Shown here piece by piece: positions 63,049 through 64,000 of a stretch of DNA of 64,000 bases. The DNA is from Sitta carolinensis. Taxonomy: Eukaryota; Chordata; Aves; Passeriformes; Sittidae. The translations under genes were made by a program, and so were the position numbers. Positions within the stretch are counted from its first letter, which is position 1; the number at the start of each line of letters is the position of its first letter. The notes beneath the pieces were generated by a model. The model searched no databases, had not been told where the DNA came from, and was given only the letters and a program-made list of their open reading frames with translations. The DNA lies in NCBI GenBank assembly GCA_032173965.1, contig JAVUNC010000004.1:62742501-62806500 (forward strand). Direction: 5' to 3'.

Positions 63049-64000
63049 CTGAATCCAGAGAAAGAAGAAATTAGGCTAACATGTGGAAGACAGATATTTT
63101 GTTGCCTTAATTCACAGGTCCAGTATATTTTCATTTATCTTTCTCTGCAACTTTGTAAATTTGAATCCAATATTGCTTTTTAATTGTTGACAAGGAAAGC
63201 TTTGCCATCAACTCATTATGCAAATCAACCAGCAACTGTTAGCTATAAGGTTAGATGAGTTCCTTCCCCTCATGAAATCAAATGATCTATACATGAAAAA
63301 TACAGACAGGTCTTACCTATTCTATCCTTCTTGATCTCTGTGCATTTAAGCAACAGCTGCACATGGAAAGGTCTGAATTAAGGACACAACAGTAGCAACT
63401 AATATAGTAAAGAATCAATACAATATTTATTAACATGATCTGGGAGAAAAACAAGAAGTATGTACTACTTCAGTTTCAGAAATGTCTTCCTAGGTGACTG
63501 AGAAAATGTTTGGTATGGAATAGGTTCAAAATGGAACTTCCACATAGGAATATTACCCTGTAAAAAGGGAAGGAATAGAATATACTGCCACACATAACGT
63601 TACAGACACACTTCTAGTAAATAAACGTCCATCTGGAGCTCCACATTTAGGAACTGGATACTGAACTTTGGAAGAATAAATTGCATTTACTTTAAAATAT
63701 TTTCACAGACAATTTTCACACTGATATAAGAATTATGTAAACAGCTGCTAAAATAAATCACCAGTATTTAGGTTGCAAGCTGTCTGGAGTACACACTGTC
63801 TTTAACTTCATGGTTGAGAGCACCCTGTGCTGTGCACCCTGTCACATGGCCCATCTCGTTACCTGTTTCAACTGCAGCACGCAGTGGAAATGGGGAGCTC
63901 AGTGCACAGGTCCTGAAAATCCTTACACACCTTTTAAGATACTACACCTGCCAGAAGACCTTCCACACTAATTAAGCATAGCAAAGTCCAAGAGAAATTC
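63049..64000 (-). other. Possible final intron of the minus-strand gene, or intergenic
   Basis: No exon is convincing here. A 50-base minus-strand stretch at about 63861-63910 lies between an AG and a GT (CAG|GTAACGAG) and has one open frame, but its upstream pyrimidine tract is poor. Otherwise the sequence is plain AT-rich DNA. Confidence 0.3.

Noticed and set aside
63861..63910. 50-base minus-strand micro-exon between AG and CAG|GTAACG
   Set aside because: The upstream pyrimidine tract is weak. Joining its open frame to either downstream acceptor is not clearly productive, so it is probably chance.
1..64000. tRNA, rRNA, snRNA, CRISPR, operon or phage features
   Set aside because: No tRNA B-box in context, no rRNA or U-snRNA text and no regularly spaced repeats were seen. 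The sequence is clearly not bacterial or viral.
1..64000. Endogenous retrovirus or LTR element
   Set aside because: I saw no paired LTRs, no primer-binding site and no gag/pol-like frames.

Overview
This window looks like nuclear DNA from a bird. The key evidence is a CR1 LINE fragment (about 44586-44921, read on the minus strand) whose text matches the familiar avian CR1 3' region. A second CR1 tail at 40501-40560 carries two copies of the 8-bp terminal repeat typical of CR1. I see no Alu, B1 or L1 sequence. Fossil repeats of the kind kept in slowly evolving sauropsid genomes are present: an old amniote CR1, MIR-like cores and palindromic hairpin repeats. The DNA is AT-rich and full of stop codons on both strands. 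I could not tie it to a species or a named locus.

No complete protein-coding gene is visible. All open frames are short (165 codons at most), overlap frames on the other strand, and lack splice structure, codon bias or any family I recognise. The best candidate for genic sequence is at the right edge. A strong minus-strand splice acceptor at about 63049 is followed by short open frames and then AU-rich sequence with several AATAAA signals. This may be the last exon and 3' UTR of a minus-strand gene whose body lies beyond base 64000.

Layout: 1-12300 is AT-rich non-coding DNA with a short GC-rich island (about 7610-7760), a perfect 12-bp hairpin built from two TAATCC homeodomain-type sites (11724-11755) and a pair of related 60-75-bp segments about 1 kb apart. 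A possible TATA-type promoter lies at 12340-12580, followed by a GA tract. 12860-27100 is mostly featureless, with one MIR-like and one hairpin-type fossil. 27960-29780 is the only CpG-island-like stretch; it holds two potential G-quadruplexes and a TG microsatellite. It is followed by a TATA-Inr pair near 30900 and about 5 kb of mixed sequence that reads like cis-regulatory DNA. 40000-45000 holds three CR1 pieces in one orientation and a CTCF-like site. 45000-60250 is a desert with old repeats, microsatellites and one compact E-box-bearing segment (49430-49720). 60250-63050 is the putative 3' UTR and terminal exon, and the last kilobase would be intron.

I infer an intergenic or gene-desert interval with candidate regulatory sites, downstream of a minus-strand gene. 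I found no convincing new biological system. The most useful leads are the CpG island with its nearby TATA-Inr pair, the terminal-exon candidate, the perfect hairpins and the set of fossil repeats.
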